Shown: piece by piece, positions 1-7,788 of the stretch
Layout: every line of letters starts with the position of its first letter
Numbering within the stretch: position 1 is the stretch's first letter
Assembly (NCBI GenBank): GCA_002437435.1
Contig: DJPV01000041.1
Location: 1-45,984 of the forward strand
Length of the DNA: 45,984 nt
Reading direction: 5' to 3'
Origin: Lachnospiraceae bacterium UBA6403
GTDB taxonomy: Bacteria; Bacillota; Clostridia; Lachnospirales; Lachnospiraceae
Made by a program: the position numbers and the translations under genes
The notes under the pieces: generated by a model
Database searches by the model: none
Told to the model about the DNA's origin: nothing
Seen by the model: only the letters and a program-made list of their open reading frames with translations

Positions 1-1
1 A

Positions 2-1843
2 CCAAATGACATAAAGAAAATAGATGAGAAAGATCTGCCGGCGCTGGCACAGGAGATCCGTGAATTCCTGATCGCAAATGTCAGCGAAACGGGTGGACAT
101 CTGGCATCAAACCTTGGATGCGTGGAACTTACGATCGCACTTCACCGTGCAATGGATTTTCCAAATGACAAACTGGTATGGGATGTAGGACATCAGTCCT
201 ATGTGCATAAGATCCTGACCGGACGAAAAGATCAGATGATGTCACTTCGTCAGTTTGGTGGATTAAGCGGATTCCCAAAGACAAGTGAGAGTGATTGTGA
301 TGCTTTTAATACCGGACACAGTTCGACCGCGATGTCAGCGGCACTTGGTATGGCATGTGCAAGAGGGATCAAAAGAACACAGGAGAAGATCGCAGCAGTC
401 GTCGGAGACGGTTCTTTCACCGGCGGTATGGTCTATGAAGCGTTAAATAACATGGCTGAGATTAAGACCGGATGTCTGATCGTGCTGAATGATAATGAGA
501 TGTCGATCGACCACAATGTAGGTGGAATGTCGAGCTACCTGAGTAAGCTTCGTGTTGGTCAGCCATATAATGATCTGAAAAATGGAATCGAGAAAGCACT
601 GATGCATATACCGGTAGCAGGCGAGAAGCTTGCCAAAGGACTGAAGCGGTCAAAGGACTCTTTGAAGCAGATGTTTGTTCCGGGTATGTTCTTTGAAGAG
701 ATGGGTGTTACCTATATCGGACCGATTGATGGACACAATATAAGATTAATGGAAGAAACCTTCCGACGTGCATTTAAGTTAAATAAACCGATTCTGGTTC
801 ATGTAAAAACGATCAAAGGAAAAGGGTATAAATATGCGGAGAAGCATCCATGCTATTTCCATGGGATCAGTTCCTTTGATGTTGCGACCGGTAAGGTGAA
901 AAATGTTGAAAAGGGTTTATCCTATACAGGTGTATTTGCAAGAAAGCTGGCAGAGCTTGGAACGGAAAATAACCGTATCGTTGCGATCACGGCAGCAATG
1001 AGCAAGGGAACCGGAGTCAATAAATTTGCAGAGAAATTCCCGGAGCGGATGTTTGATGTGGGAATCGCAGAAGAGCATGCTGTGACATTTGCGGCAGGAC
1101 TTGCGGCAGAGGGCATGATTCCTGTAGTAGCGGTGTATTCTTCCTTCTTACAGCGTGCTTACGATCAGATCCTGCATGATGTCTGTATGCAGAACCTGCA
1201 TGTGATATTTGCGATCGACCGTTCAGGGATGGTTGGCGCAGATGGTGAGACACATCAGGGAATCTTTGATACGGCATTTTTATCGCATATTCCGAATCTG
1301 GTCATTCTGGCTCCGAAGAATCGGTATGAGCTGACAAGAACGATGGAATGGGCAGTAGCCTATGACGGACCGGTTGCGATCAAATATGCCAGAGGACAGG
1401 CATATTATGGCTTAAAAGATTATAATGAGCCGGTCGAATATGGAAAGAGCGAGATTCTCCGTGAGGGAAGTGAGATCGCATTAGTGGCTGTTGGAAATAT
1501 GGTAGAAGAAACCGAGAAATTATATAACCGGTTCTTACAGGAAGGCAGACAGGTGACCTTTGTCAATGCAAGATTTATTAAGCCGTTAGATAAAGCGATG
1601 ATCAATTATCTGGCAGAGACTCATAAACTGATCGTAACGATCGAAGAGGGCATCCTGCATGGTGGTTACGGTGCTCTGGTTGAAGAATATCTGGAATCAA
1701 AGGCAAGTGATGTGAAGGTACTTCCGATTGCGATCGAAGATACCTTTGTCCGTCACGGAAGTGTAGAAGAGCTGAGAAAGATGTTGAAGATAGATGCTGA
1801 ATCCATATATGACCGGATTCAGGATGTGATGGAGCAGAGATGA
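2..1843 (+). CDS. dxs: 1-deoxy-D-xylulose-5-phosphate synthase, 5' end cut by window
   Basis: Thiamine-diphosphate enzyme that condenses pyruvate and glyceraldehyde 3-phosphate to DXP, the first step of the MEP isoprenoid pathway and also a precursor for thiamine and pyridoxal. The reading frame is open from base 2, so the true start lies outside the window and only the first few residues are missing. Visible motifs are GHSSTAMSAALG, the ThDP/Mg motif VVGDGSFTGGMVYEALNN, KGKGY, the second-domain EEHAVTFAAGLA, and the family-typical GADGETHQG. It heads the conserved clostridial run dxs-tlyA-nadK-argR-recN-spoIVB. Its TGA stop overlaps the tlyA ATG by 4 nt, which implies translational coupling. 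Nothing looks degraded. Confidence 0.96.
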   Translation, partial: PNDIKKIDEKDLPALAQEIREFLIANVSETGGHLASNLGCVELTIALHRAMDFPNDKLVWDVGHQSYVHKILTGRKDQMMSLRQFGGLSGFPKTSESDCDAFNTGHSSTAMSAALGMACARGIKRTQEKIAAVVGDGSFTGGMVYEALNNMAEIKTGCLIVLNDNEMSIDHNVGGMSSYLSKLRVGQPYNDLKNGIEKALMHIPVAGEKLAKGLKRSKDSLKQMFVPGMFFEEMGVTYIGPIDGHNIRLMEETFRRAFKLNKPILVHVKTIKGKGYKYAEKHPCYFHGISSFDVATGKVKNVEKGLSYTGVFARKLAELGTENNRIVAITAAMSKGTGVNKFAEKFPERMFDVGIAEEHAVTFAAGLAAEGMIPVVAVYSSFLQRAYDQILHDVCMQNLHVIFAIDRSGMVGADGETHQGIFDTAFLSHIPNLVILAPKNRYELTRTMEWAVAYDGPVAIKYARGQAYYGLKDYNEPVEYGKSEILREGSEIALVAVGNMVEETEKLYNRFLQEGRQVTFVNARFIKPLDKAMINYLAETHKLIVTIEEGILHGGYGALVEEYLESKASDVKVLPIAIEDTFVRHGSVEELRKMLKIDAESIYDRIQDVMEQR

Positions 1844-2634
1844 AAGAACGACTGGATGTAATGATGGTAAATCGTGGGCTTGCAGAGTCCAGAGAAAAAG
1901 CAAAAGCGATCATCATGTCGGGCATTGTCTATGTAGATAATATAAAAGAAGACAAGGCAGGATCGACATTTGATGAGAAAGCACAGATAGAAGTAAGAGG
2001 AAATACATTAAAATATGTGAGCCGCGGCGGCTTAAAACTTGAAAAGGCAATGGATTGTTTCGGAGTAAGTCTTGCAGGAAAAGTGGCAATGGATGTCGGA
2101 TCTTCAACCGGCGGATTTACAGACTGTATGCTGCAAAATGGTGCAGTTAAGGTATATTCGGTGGATGTCGGACATGGACAGCTTGCATGGAAGCTTCGTA
2201 ACGATGAACGGGTTGTCTGCATGGAGAAAACAAATATCCGTTATGTGACACCGGATGATATCGAAGACCGGATCGAATTTGCATCGATCGATGTATCCTT
2301 TATATCATTGACAAAGGTGCTTCCTCCGGTAAAAGAGCTTCTGACGGATGATGGAGAGATCGTGTGTCTGATCAAGCCGCAGTTTGAAGCCGGCAGAGAA
2401 AAGGTCGGTAAAAAGGGTGTTGTCAGAGATCAGAAGGTGCATATAGAAGTGGTTGAGATGATCGTTGATTTTGCAAGACAGATCGGATTTAAAACACTTG
2501 ACTTAAGCTATTCACCGATCAAGGGACCGGAAGGAAACATCGAGTATCTTTTGTACATAACAAAGGATCAGACGAAGGAAAATAAAGAATCTGATATAAA
2601 GGCTATGGTGGAAGAATCACACAGATGCCTGTAA
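1840..2634 (+). CDS. tlyA: TlyA family rRNA 2'-O-methyltransferase
   Basis: TlyA-type SAM-dependent methyltransferase. Characterised members methylate ribosomal RNA riboses, and older annotations call them hemolysin. An S4 RNA-binding domain covers about residues 1-60 (ERLDVMMVNRGLAESREKA), followed by RGGLKLEKA and a Rossmann methyltransferase domain with DVGSSTGGFTD as the SAM loop near residue 85. The later motif IKPQFEAG is also typical. The length of 264 residues is normal (about 270). The start ATG overlaps the dxs stop (ATGA). nadK follows after 16 nt, so it belongs to the same operon. Confidence 0.93.
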   Translation: MKERLDVMMVNRGLAESREKAKAIIMSGIVYVDNIKEDKAGSTFDEKAQIEVRGNTLKYVSRGGLKLEKAMDCFGVSLAGKVAMDVGSSTGGFTDCMLQNGAVKVYSVDVGHGQLAWKLRNDERVVCMEKTNIRYVTPDDIEDRIEFASIDVSFISLTKVLPPVKELLTDDGEIVCLIKPQFEAGREKVGKKGVVRDQKVHIEVVEMIVDFARQIGFKTLDLSYSPIKGPEGNIEYLLYITKDQTKENKESDIKAMVEESHRCL

Positions 2635-2650
2635 GAGGAGTAAAGATCTG

Positions 2651-3499
2651 ATGAATCGTTTTATGATCGTGGTGAATCCCGATAAGGACACCGATTCGAC
2701 AGTTACAAACAGAATACAGGGTTATCTGGAAACACATGGAGCAGCCTGTATGGTGAGGAATGTATTCCATCTGGAGGCTCAGGACTGGGAAGCTTTAAAG
2801 AAAGAGCAGTTTGACTGTGTACTGGTTCTTGGTGGTGATGGAACTCTTCTGCGTATGGCAGGTGAGACGGAAGATATCGATATACCGTTATTTGGCATTA
2901 ATCTGGGTACGGTAGGCTTCCTGACAGAAGGGGAAGTTGCAAATATCGAGGAGATACTGGATCGGCTGCTGACAGATGATTTTACGATCGAAGAACGGAT
3001 GATGGTTACCGGTACGGTTACAAAAGCAGATGGCACAACGTATCGCAAGAGTGCCTTAAATGATATCGTGATCAGCCGTGCAGGATTTTCCAGACTGATC
3101 GGGCTTAATGTATCTGTTGATGGACAGGTGCTTGATACATACGAGGCAGATGGTGTTGTGATATCGACACCGACCGGCTCTACCGGCTATAATCTGTCAG
3201 CGGGAGGACCGATCGTCAGCCCGGATGCAGAGCTGTTAGTGATCACACCGGTATCGCCACATTCACTGACTGCAAAGAGTATCGTATTATCCGGTAAAGA
3301 GAAGATCACGATAGAGATTACCAAGAAGCGTAAAACGCAGGATACAGAGGCGATCTGTTCCTTTGATGGTGGAAATGATGTGGAATTATCCGTTGGTGAC
3401 CGGGTGGATATCCGCAAGTCGGAGAAGATCACCAGACTGATCAAAGCAAGTAATGTGAATTTTTATGAGATACTTAGAAATAAATTAGGAGGAAACTGA
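2651..3499 (+). CDS. nadK: NAD kinase
   Basis: ATP (or polyphosphate)-dependent NAD kinase that makes NADP in the cytoplasm. The family signature GGDGT is at residues 61-65, followed by GINLGTVGFLTE and the substrate-site segment TPTGSTGYNLSAGGPIVSP. The length of 282 residues is normal. An RBS-like AGGAG lies about 9 nt before the ATG. It sits between tlyA and argR, the usual clostridial order, with 1 nt before argR. The polyphosphate genes ppx and ppk lie about 20 kb away; no functional link can be shown. Confidence 0.95.
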   Translation: MNRFMIVVNPDKDTDSTVTNRIQGYLETHGAACMVRNVFHLEAQDWEALKKEQFDCVLVLGGDGTLLRMAGETEDIDIPLFGINLGTVGFLTEGEVANIEEILDRLLTDDFTIEERMMVTGTVTKADGTTYRKSALNDIVISRAGFSRLIGLNVSVDGQVLDTYEADGVVISTPTGSTGYNLSAGGPIVSPDAELLVITPVSPHSLTAKSIVLSGKEKITIEITKKRKTQDTEAICSFDGGNDVELSVGDRVDIRKSEKITRLIKASNVNFYEILRNKLGGN

Positions 3500-3500
3500 G

Positions 3501-3944
3501 ATGAAATATCAAAGACAGGCAAAGATACTGGAGCTTGTTGAAAAATATGATATTGAAACACAGGATGATCTTCTGGAGAAACTGAAGGAAGAAGGGTTTC
3601 AGGCAACACAGGCAACCGTTTCCAGAGATATTCGGGAAATGAATCTGACGAAGGTATCCGTACCGGGAGCCAGACAGAAGTATGCTGTAGAGAAGAACAA
3701 TCGTTATGAGACACTGGATTCCTATAAGAAGGTTCTGAGCACAGGAATTATTTCTGTAGATGCAGCGGAGAACCTGATCGTGATCAAGACGATCTCCGGT
3801 GTTGCCATGGCTGTAGCGGCTGCACTGGATCATATGGATATTGATGGGCTGATGGGCTGTATCGCAGGAGATGATACGATCTTCCTTGCTGTGAAGGATA
3901 AGAACCTGACGATGTCGATCAAGGCGCAGATTGAAAAGATGTAA
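3501..3944 (+). CDS. argR: Arginine repressor ArgR/AhrC
   Basis: Arginine-responsive hexameric transcription factor that represses arginine synthesis genes and often activates catabolism. The N-terminal winged helix-turn-helix covers about residues 1-70, with the recognition-helix segment QATVSRDIREM. The C-terminal oligomerisation and arginine-binding domain contains AGDDTIFLAV. The length of 147 residues is typical (about 150). AGGAGG at 3488-3493 sits 7 nt before the ATG. This location next to recN is a conserved Firmicutes arrangement; no arginine genes are in the window. Confidence 0.95.
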   Translation: MKYQRQAKILELVEKYDIETQDDLLEKLKEEGFQATQATVSRDIREMNLTKVSVPGARQKYAVEKNNRYETLDSYKKVLSTGIISVDAAENLIVIKTISGVAMAVAAALDHMDIDGLMGCIAGDDTIFLAVKDKNLTMSIKAQIEKM

Positions 3945-3982
3945 ATTCTGTTATTTTGTGCATGGAATACACAGGAGGACAT

Positions 3983-5674
3983 ATGCTTTTAAATGTACAC
4001 ATAAAAAATATTGCATTGATTGAAGATGCAAATATTAATTTTACAGATGGACTGAATATCTTAACCGGTGAGACCGGTGCAGGTAAGTCTATTATCATGG
4101 GAGCTTTAAAGATTGGTATGGGAGGCAAGCTTCCAAAAGATATGCTGAGAGATCCGGAAAAAGAAGGCTTCTGTCAGTTATTATTTTTTATTGATGATGA
4201 ATCACTGGAGAAGCAGCTGCAGGAGCTTGGTGTTATACCTATACCGTCAGAGGATGGAGAGATCATCATAACCAGACGAATAGTAAATGGCAGAACCATG
4301 AATACTATTAATGACCGGACAGTAACAGCAGCAAAGTTAAAAGATGTTTCGGCACTTCTTGTGGATATGCATGCACAGCATGAGCAGCAGATCCTGTTGA
4401 AGAAGGCAGAGCATTTGAATATTCTGGATAAATTTGCAAAGAGACCGCTGGCTTCATTAAAACAGAAATATGAAGACTGCTATAAAACATTTGAAAATCT
4501 TCGAAAAGAACTGGAAGAGGGACAGATGGATGAGGGCGAGCGGAAACGGAAGCTGGAATATATTCAGTTTGAAGCCGGTGAGATCGAGGGTGCCAGACTG
4601 GTTTCTGGTGAAGATGAAGAACTGGAGAAGCAGTATCGTAAGATGGTGAATGCCAAGGATATTGTGGAAGCAGTTTCTGAGGTTTATTCGATCACAGGAT
4701 ATAACCGGAACGCATCTGCCGGAAATGAGATCGGACGTGCGCTTGCAAGCTTAAAAGCGGTAAAAGGTCTGGACGAGGAGATGGAGAGCATCTTCAGTGA
4801 GCTTACTAATATTGATTCGCTGTTAAATGATTTTAATGTATCGGTCAGTGATTATATGCAGAGTATGGAATTCGATGAATCGGAGTTCCATGAAGTCGAA
4901 GACCGGCTGAATACCATTAATAATTTAAAGGGAAAATACGGCAGAACGATAGACGACGTGCTTGCTTATCTGGAGCAGTTGAAGCAGGATGAAGCAAAGC
5001 TTGTGCAGTATGAGGAATATGCAGAAGAATTGCAGCAGAAAGTGAAAACAGCAAAAAAAGAACTGGATGAGGCAGCGGAAGCTTTAAGTGCAGAGCGAAA
5101 GATTCAGGCAAAAGAGTTATGTAAACGAGTATCAGAGGCACTGGAAGATCTGAGCTTTAATCAGATCCGGTTTGATATGCATTTTGACCGTCTGACACAT
5201 CCGGGAACTTCCGGTATCGACGACTGTTATTTTGTTGTATCGACAAATGTCGGAGAAAAGGAACGTCCGCTTTATGAGGTCGCATCCGGTGGTGAGCTTT
5301 CGAGGATCATGCTTGCGATCAAATCCTGCATGGCATCAGAGGACAACATTGATACCCTGATATTTGATGAGATCGATGTCGGTATCAGTGGCAGAGCAGC
5401 ATCAAGTGTGGCTGCAAAGCTTGCTGTTATATCAAAAGCGCATCAGGTGATCAGTATTACACATCTGCCACAGATCGCTGCAATGGCGGACAGTCATTAC
5501 AGAATTGAAAAAGTGGTAAAGGATGGCAAGACGATCACGCAGATCTCCAAGTTAGACCGGGAAGAATCCGTGCTTGAGATCGCCAGACTGCTTGGCGGTG
5601 CGGAGATCACAAATGCCGCTGTTGAAAATGCAAGAGATATGAAAGAACTGGCAGACAAAGCAAAAATACACTAA
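3983..5674 (+). CDS. recN: DNA repair protein RecN
   Basis: SMC-like ATPase of double-strand-break repair. Walker A is GETGAGKS at about residues 29-36. A long charged central region (roughly 150-400) is predicted coiled coil. The ABC signature VASGGELSR and Walker B TLIFDEIDVG lie near the C terminus. I start it at 3983 because AGGAGG at 3973-3978 is placed just ahead, and because RecN proteins begin close to an LxNIALIE segment. An upstream in-frame ATG at 3956 lacks an RBS and would add nine unconserved residues. The resulting 563 residues match the family. It ends at a clear terminator at 5704-5736. Confidence 0.95.
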   Translation: MLLNVHIKNIALIEDANINFTDGLNILTGETGAGKSIIMGALKIGMGGKLPKDMLRDPEKEGFCQLLFFIDDESLEKQLQELGVIPIPSEDGEIIITRRIVNGRTMNTINDRTVTAAKLKDVSALLVDMHAQHEQQILLKKAEHLNILDKFAKRPLASLKQKYEDCYKTFENLRKELEEGQMDEGERKRKLEYIQFEAGEIEGARLVSGEDEELEKQYRKMVNAKDIVEAVSEVYSITGYNRNASAGNEIGRALASLKAVKGLDEEMESIFSELTNIDSLLNDFNVSVSDYMQSMEFDESEFHEVEDRLNTINNLKGKYGRTIDDVLAYLEQLKQDEAKLVQYEEYAEELQQKVKTAKKELDEAAEALSAERKIQAKELCKRVSEALEDLSFNQIRFDMHFDRLTHPGTSGIDDCYFVVSTNVGEKERPLYEVASGGELSRIMLAIKSCMASEDNIDTLIFDEIDVGISGRAASSVAAKLAVISKAHQVISITHLPQIAAMADSHYRIEKVVKDGKTITQISKLDREESVLEIARLLGGAEITNAAVENARDMKELADKAKIH

Positions 5675-5703
5675 TTAAAAACAGAACAAAATAACCAATA
5701 CTA

Positions 5704-5736
5704 AGAGTAGCAATAAATCAATTGCTGCTCTTTTTT
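5704..5736 (+). terminator. Intrinsic terminator after recN
   Basis: An 11-bp stem with one G-U pair (5704-5714 with 5721-5731), a 6-nt loop and a run of T to 5736. It closes the dxs-recN operon, so spoIVB must have its own promoter or depend on read-through. Confidence 0.85.
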
Positions 5737-5737
5737 A

Positions 5738-5827
5738 CGCGGACAACGAACCAAAGTCTGTGCTTGCACAAGACCTTGGCGACTGTCGCGGTAACCATAA
5801 GAAACCAGCGGCATGTTTCTTATGGTT
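5738..5827 (+). ncRNA. Structured RNA leader ahead of spoIVB (unknown class)
   Basis: Three nested or adjacent helices can be read directly. A closing stem CGCG(G)ACA (5738-5745) pairs with TGTCGCG (5784-5790). It encloses a hairpin of 5751-5763 with 5766-5779, 13 bp with one mismatch, one bulged base and a 2-nt loop. Next comes a perfect 13-bp hairpin, 5793-5805 with 5815-5827, loop of 9 nt. There is no T tract after the last hairpin, so it is not an ordinary terminator. The spoIVB RBS and ATG follow within 31 nt. I do not recognise a riboswitch class (no T-box, c-di-GMP or other consensus). It may be a 5' leader, a small RNA or an inserted palindromic element. Confidence 0.5.
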
Positions 5828-5857
5828 TGAGCGTCATTTACAGAAAGGAGTATTGGG

Positions 5858-6946
5858 ATGGAAGAAGAAACAAAGACATCGAACCGTTACTGTTCGCTGC
5901 TGATCGGATTTTTAATCCTGGATCTGATTGCATTTTCACTGCTGGCAGCCTTTTATTTCTGGAATGGAAATATCGGAGATCAGGAGATCAGGTATGAAGA
6001 TGCGGAGCTTGTATTTGACGATTTGTCCGACCGGAAGGTGATACCATCCGGTGAACCGGTCGGAATCTATCTGAAGACAGATGGCGTTATGGTCGTAGAC
6101 TGTGGCGAAGTGGAAACTGTGCAGGGAGAGAAATGCTCTCCCTGTAACGGTCTGCTTCAGACAGGAGATTACATCACGGAAGTAAACGGAACGACCGTAT
6201 CAACGAAAAAAGAACTGATGCAGGCTTTGTCCGGGAATATTACCGGAACTGTGAGGCTTACATTTCTGCGGGACGGAAAGCCTCAGTCTGCAGAGGTTAC
6301 ACCTGTGAAAACAAATAAAAATTCCTATATGCTGGGACTGTGGGTGAAGGATGATATATCGGGTATCGGAACAGTGACCTTCCTATGCGGCAATCAGTTT
6401 ATGGCACTTGGACACAGTGTATCGGATAATGATACCGGACTTAAGATCAGCAGCACCAGTGGTGGAATCTATACAACGCATATAACGAAGATCAACCGTT
6501 CTTTTGTGTCGATGCCGGGACAGCTTCAGGGAACGATCCTTTATAAGAAGGATCTGATCGGGATCGTAGAAGGAAATTATGACAACGGAATCGGTGGTTA
6601 TCTGGATGAGGAATATGTGGCGAAGCATTACAAGGATGCAGAAGCCATGTATGTTGCAGATCCGGATGAAGTTCAGACCGGAGAAGCATACATTTATTCC
6701 AGACTGGATGGGGATCTGAAAAAATATAAGATCAATATTCAGGCGGTTCATACCGATACAGCCAACAAAAATATGGAATTTAAGGTGGAAGATGAGGAAT
6801 TGATCGCACTTACCGGCGGTGTCTGTCAGGGCATGAGTGGAAGTCCGATCGTTCAGAATGGCAAGCTGATCGGTGCAGTTACCCATGTGCTTGTCGATGA
6901 TCCGACAGAAGGATACGCAGTATTTATTGAAAATATGATAAAGTAG
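5858..6946 (+). CDS. spoIVB: SpoIVB sporulation serine peptidase
   Basis: Secreted PDZ-serine peptidase which, in Bacillus, crosses from forespore to intermembrane space and triggers pro-sigma-K processing. It has one N-terminal membrane segment (about residues 12-35), a PDZ domain around residues 65-150, and the S55-type peptidase domain. By alignment with the Bacillus enzyme, the catalytic triad is intact as His186 (GHSVSD), Asp312 (VEDEEL) and Ser327 (GMSGSP). At 362 residues it is somewhat shorter than the usual 400-430, mostly in the linker and the tail. AAAGGAG at 5844-5850 supports the ATG. spo0A, its usual downstream partner, is absent; a transporter remnant begins at the stop codon. 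Confidence 0.93.
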   Translation: MEEETKTSNRYCSLLIGFLILDLIAFSLLAAFYFWNGNIGDQEIRYEDAELVFDDLSDRKVIPSGEPVGIYLKTDGVMVVDCGEVETVQGEKCSPCNGLLQTGDYITEVNGTTVSTKKELMQALSGNITGTVRLTFLRDGKPQSAEVTPVKTNKNSYMLGLWVKDDISGIGTVTFLCGNQFMALGHSVSDNDTGLKISSTSGGIYTTHITKINRSFVSMPGQLQGTILYKKDLIGIVEGNYDNGIGGYLDEEYVAKHYKDAEAMYVADPDEVQTGEAYIYSRLDGDLKKYKINIQAVHTDTANKNMEFKVEDEELIALTGGVCQGMSGSPIVQNGKLIGAVTHVLVDDPTEGYAVFIENMIK

Positions 6947-7059
6947 TGACTTCTGGAGCAGTAATCAGTTCGATCGCACTGACAGAGAATGCAGTATTGA
7001 CATTTGTGGATGAGATAGGATGGAGCAGAAAGAAAGCAAGAGCCTTTGTAGGTGTGATC
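6946..7059 (+). pseudogene. Remnant of a sodium:neurotransmitter symporter (NSS) gene
   Basis: Translating from 6946 gives about 38 residues that resemble one internal stretch of NSS/SNF transporters. SSIAL is followed after a short gap by FVDEIGWSRKKA, which matches the (L)TSSIA...FLEDELKLSRK stretch of LeuT-like proteins. Nothing before or after it in the same frame looks like the rest of such a protein. It has no RBS and its first codon overlaps the spoIVB stop. I read it as the scar of a deleted or rearranged transporter gene. The resemblance is from memory of the family and rests on a short segment. Confidence 0.55.
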
Positions 7060-7068
7060 CATGCTGAT

Positions 7069-7120
7069 ATCTTCTTCTGTCATCACTTGGATATGGTATC
7101 CGTTTATGACAGAAGAAGAT
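7069..7120. terminator. 15-bp inverted repeat, probable terminator
   Basis: Positions 7069-7083 and 7106-7120 form a perfect 15-bp stem around a 22-nt loop. The 3' side is followed by TTTATTTGCTCATTTTATTT. It probably ends transcripts from spoIVB before the marR promoter. The stem is AT-rich and the loop is large, so efficiency is uncertain. Confidence 0.55.
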
Positions 7121-7150
7121 TTTATTTGCTCATTTTATTTTGGAAAAGTA

Positions 7151-7179
7151 TTGACATTTTTCACTCTTACCCATATAAT
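7151..7179 (+). promoter_or_regulatory. Consensus sigma-A promoter of marR-MATE operon
   Basis: TTGACA at 7151-7156, a 17-nt spacer, then TATAAT at 7174-7179: an exact match to the housekeeping consensus. A strong promoter overlapped by palindromic operators (7178-7218) fits a repressed drug-efflux operon. Confidence 0.88.
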
Positions 7180-7218
7180 TACCGCTGGTAATTAAAATGA
7201 TCAGTTTACAGCGGTAAT
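7178..7218. promoter_or_regulatory. Probable MarR operator pair
   Basis: Two related palindromes, TTACCGCTGGTAA (7180-7191 region) and TTACAGCGGTAA (7207-7217 region), overlap the -10 box and the expected transcription start. Their outer halves also form a 10-bp inverted repeat (7178-7187 with 7209-7218). This is the arrangement expected for autoregulation by the MarR protein encoded just downstream. Confidence 0.65.
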
Positions 7219-7338
7219 TTAAAAATATATGTTCAAAAATGCTGATTTTCCATAGAACTAATGCTGAAATTATTTGATTGCAGATGATAATAAATGAATT
7301 GAGTGAACTTATATAATGTAAGAAAGGCGTATCAGGAT

Positions 7339-7788
7339 ATGAATGCAGATAAGATTAAACGGATGCTGGATGCCTGCTATCTGGCGAAACGAATACGGGA
7401 GCTGTTGCCGGAACTTCCGGAGGGTGTTACACCGGCATATATCCAGTATATGGATGTCATACATATAATTAAAAGGAGACAGGAACATGTGAAGGTATCG
7501 GATATCAGCAACTACCTGAACCTTCCGAGACCGGGAGTGACAAGAACGGTAAAGGAAATGGAAGCAAAAGGCTATCTCGGCAAATCTGCTTCGACGGAGG
7601 ATGGCAGAATAACCTATATACGGATCACAGAGAAAGGCGAACTGCTGTCAGAAAAATATGACCGGGATTATTACAGTCGGTTATTGGAGTATATGGATGA
7701 TATTTCGGAAGAAGAAGCGGACTGTATGATCCATACAATTGAGAAATTTTATAAGGTTATGAGTGAAAGGAGGGCTAACATTGAATAA
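7339..7788 (+). CDS. MarR family transcriptional regulator
   Basis: Winged-helix regulator of about 149 residues. The helix-turn-helix and wing are visible: VSDISNYLNLPRPGVTRTV, then LGKSASTEDGRITYIRITEKG with the DxR wing motif. I choose ATG 7339, preceded by AGAAAGG at 7321-7327. A GTG at 7303 is in frame but has no RBS. Its last codons overlap the RBS and TTG start of the MATE transporter gene, so the two are translationally coupled. By family habit it should repress this efflux operon through the palindromes at 7178-7218. The inducing ligand is unknown. Confidence 0.88.
   Translation: MNADKIKRMLDACYLAKRIRELLPELPEGVTPAYIQYMDVIHIIKRRQEHVKVSDISNYLNLPRPGVTRTVKEMEAKGYLGKSASTEDGRITYIRITEKGELLSEKYDRDYYSRLLEYMDDISEEEADCMIHTIEKFYKVMSERRANIE

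Noticed and set aside
5722..5997. 91-residue open frame over the spoIVB leader
   Set aside because: It runs through the terminator and hairpins and out of frame into spoIVB, which has a clear RBS and start.
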